Of a DNA stretch of 33,756 nucleotides, positions 32,543-33,756 are shown piece by piece. The DNA is from Exilispira sp. (lineage in GTDB: Bacteria > Spirochaetota > JAAYUW01). The position numbers were made by a program, and so were the translations under genes. The number at the start of each line of letters is the position of its first letter. Position 1 is the first letter of the stretch. The DNA is taken from NCBI GenBank assembly GCA_012517545.1, contig JAAYUW010000136.1, positions 1 to 33,756 of the forward strand, in the 5' to 3' direction. The notes beneath the pieces were generated by a model. That model saw nothing but the letters and a program-made list of their open reading frames with translations, made no database searches and was not told the DNA's origin.

Positions 32543-32821
32543 AGTTATTTTTTATTTGTTTTTTCTCACTTTTAGCTTTAGATTTTTGGCTGTAATAATA
32601 AAAATACTTTTTCTCGACTTTCGATTTCAAGCTTTCAATGGTATCAATAGGTAAGAGTCTAACCTGTAATAGTCCAATACCACCTTGAGAATAGCAAGAA
32701 GATAATATGCTGGATGGATCTAATTTTAAATATCGAAAATATATTTTTTGAAAACGAGATGCTAAAAGAAAGGCAAAATAATATAAAAAAATTTTGATTA
32801 TTTATAAAAGGAGTGTAAAGG
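32543..32821 (+). repeat. Intergenic region with both repeat motifs
   Basis: No gene is seen. CGACTTTCGATTTCAAGC (from about 32614) resembles the GACTTTCGACTTTTGACT motif. TATGCTGGATGGATC (32706-32720), preceded by CTTGAGAATAGCAAG, is a variant of the core motif in the same context as at 27641-27668. Confidence 0.5.
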
Positions 32822-33756
32822 ATGAATGTACCATTTTATACACCGGTTAGAGAATATGAAAACAATAAAGAACTCTTTGATGAGGCTGTTCAATCGGTTA
32901 TGCAGAAAGGAAACTTTATCCTTGGTGAAGAAGTAAAAATGCTTGAAGAAGAAATCGAAAAGTTTACAGGAGCAAAGCATGCTATATCTGTTGCATCTGG
33001 CAGTGATGCCCTTGTTATATGCAGCGATATTCTGGGTTTTTGTGGTGGAACAGAAGTTCTTACTCCAGCATTTACATTCTTTGCTTCAGCATCGTGCATC
33101 GCAAGACTTGGTGGAAAACCTGTATTTGTAGATATTGATGAAAAAACTCTATGCATGGATTTTAATGATGCTGAAAGAAGAGTAACAAAAAAGACTGCAG
33201 GCATAATTCCGGTTCATCTTTTTTCTCAAATGGTAAATATGACCGAATACAAAGAGTTTGCAAGCTCATATAATCTTAAGATATTAGAAGATGCTGCTGA
33301 AGCATTTGGCATGAAACAGAGGATCAGGATTGGCGATCAGGAAAAATATCTTGATGCAGGAACTATTGGAGACTTTGGAATATACAGTTTTTTCCCTACA
33401 AAAACTCTTGGCGCTTTTGGAGATGCAGGTATGATTGTTACAAATAATGATGAACTTGCTTCAAAGGCGAGAGCATATAGAATACATGGAAGTTCAAAGA
33501 AGTACTTTCACGATTATATTGGATATAACTCCAGGCTTGATACTATTCAAGCAGCTATCTTACTGGTGAAAATTAAGAATATTGAAGAGGCAATAGCTGC
33601 CAGGAAAAGAATTGCAGAACTATACGATTCTCTTTTATCAAATCTTATTGAAAAAGGGTATATAAAATTACCAGAAATTATTCCTATAAATAAACCAGTA
33701 TTTTATGTATATAATATTATAGTGAAAGATAGAGATAAGCTTGTTGAGTTTTTAAA
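32822..33756 (+). CDS. DegT/DnrJ/EryC1/StrS-family sugar aminotransferase (cut by window end)
   Basis: The first 311 residues are visible; the gene runs off the window. It is a PLP-dependent nucleotide-sugar aminotransferase: GNFILGEEVKMLEEEI, SVASGSDALVI, TPAFTFFASASCI, ILEDAAEAFG (PLP ring contact Asp) and FFPTKTLGAFGDAG, whose Lys forms the Schiff base. AAAGGAGTGTAAAGG precedes ATG 32822. With the Gfo/Idh/MocA dehydrogenase upstream it would convert a 3-keto sugar nucleotide to the 3-amino form (GnnB/WbpE-like). The substrate is inferred from context. Confidence 0.9.
   Translation, partial: MNVPFYTPVREYENNKELFDEAVQSVMQKGNFILGEEVKMLEEEIEKFTGAKHAISVASGSDALVICSDILGFCGGTEVLTPAFTFFASASCIARLGGKPVFVDIDEKTLCMDFNDAERRVTKKTAGIIPVHLFSQMVNMTEYKEFASSYNLKILEDAAEAFGMKQRIRIGDQEKYLDAGTIGDFGIYSFFPTKTLGAFGDAGMIVTNNDELASKARAYRIHGSSKKYFHDYIGYNSRLDTIQAAILLVKIKNIEEAIAARKRIAELYDSLLSNLIEKGYIKLPEIIPINKPVFYVYNIIVKDRDKLVEFL

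Overview
The window is about 34 kb of AT-rich DNA (roughly 30% G+C by eye). It looks like ordinary chromosome from an anaerobic bacterium with a Gram-negative (diderm) envelope. Anaerobic metabolism is suggested by a ferredoxin-dependent 2-oxoacid oxidoreductase operon and three radical SAM proteins. A diderm envelope is suggested by an LptC/OstA-like protein flanked by nucleotide-sugar enzymes. No rRNA, tRNA, phage, transposase or CRISPR array was seen, and the lineage cannot be fixed from this window.

Layout, left to right. 1-425: a dispersed repeat copy and a promoter. 426-4134 (+): a P-loop ATPase followed by the four subunits (delta, alpha, beta, gamma) of a Vor/Kor-type 2-oxoacid:ferredoxin oxidoreductase, closed by a clear terminator. 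4472-7274 (+): a promoter overlapped by a TetR-like palindrome, an NAD-dependent epimerase/reductase, then a B12-binding radical SAM protein. 7361-12056 (+): lepA, pgk, tpiA and a probable secG. 12245-15374 (+): a CheW with an acidic insertion, a gamma-carbonic anhydrase-like protein, another repeat copy, and a second B12-type radical SAM protein. 15657-18859 (-): nifS, nifU and an NADP-type icd. 18992-20629 (+): a Na/phosphate cotransporter with a PhoU domain. 20668-21570 (-): a protein resembling a metallopeptidase that has lost metal ligands, with a very acidic tail. 22003-22845 (+): a lipoprotein. 23093-27165 (-): pgi and a greatly enlarged glmS. 27748-28908 (+): a BioB-like radical SAM protein. 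29187 to the end (+): a Gfo/Idh/MocA dehydrogenase, a 708-residue LptC/OstA-like protein and a DegT-family aminotransferase cut by the window end.

How the genes fit together. Glycolysis (pgi, tpiA, pgk), the fructose-6-phosphate branch to amino sugars (pgi-glmS), and a sugar dehydrogenase/aminotransferase pair beside an LPS-transport-like protein suggest a link from central carbon to envelope amino sugars. The Vor/Kor enzyme, its ferredoxin subunit, NifS/NifU and icd form a second theme: iron-sulfur-dependent 2-oxoacid metabolism.

The least expected signal is non-coding. Two ~215-220 bp copies and one partial inverted copy of a repeat lie in gene-free gaps. A 15-base core, TTTGCTGGATGAACC, recurs with few changes at eight intergenic places. 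A second short motif (GACTTTCGACTTTTGACT-like) occurs in several other gaps. Several core proteins (GlmS, CheW, the BioB-like radical SAM protein) carry charged or repetitive insertions.
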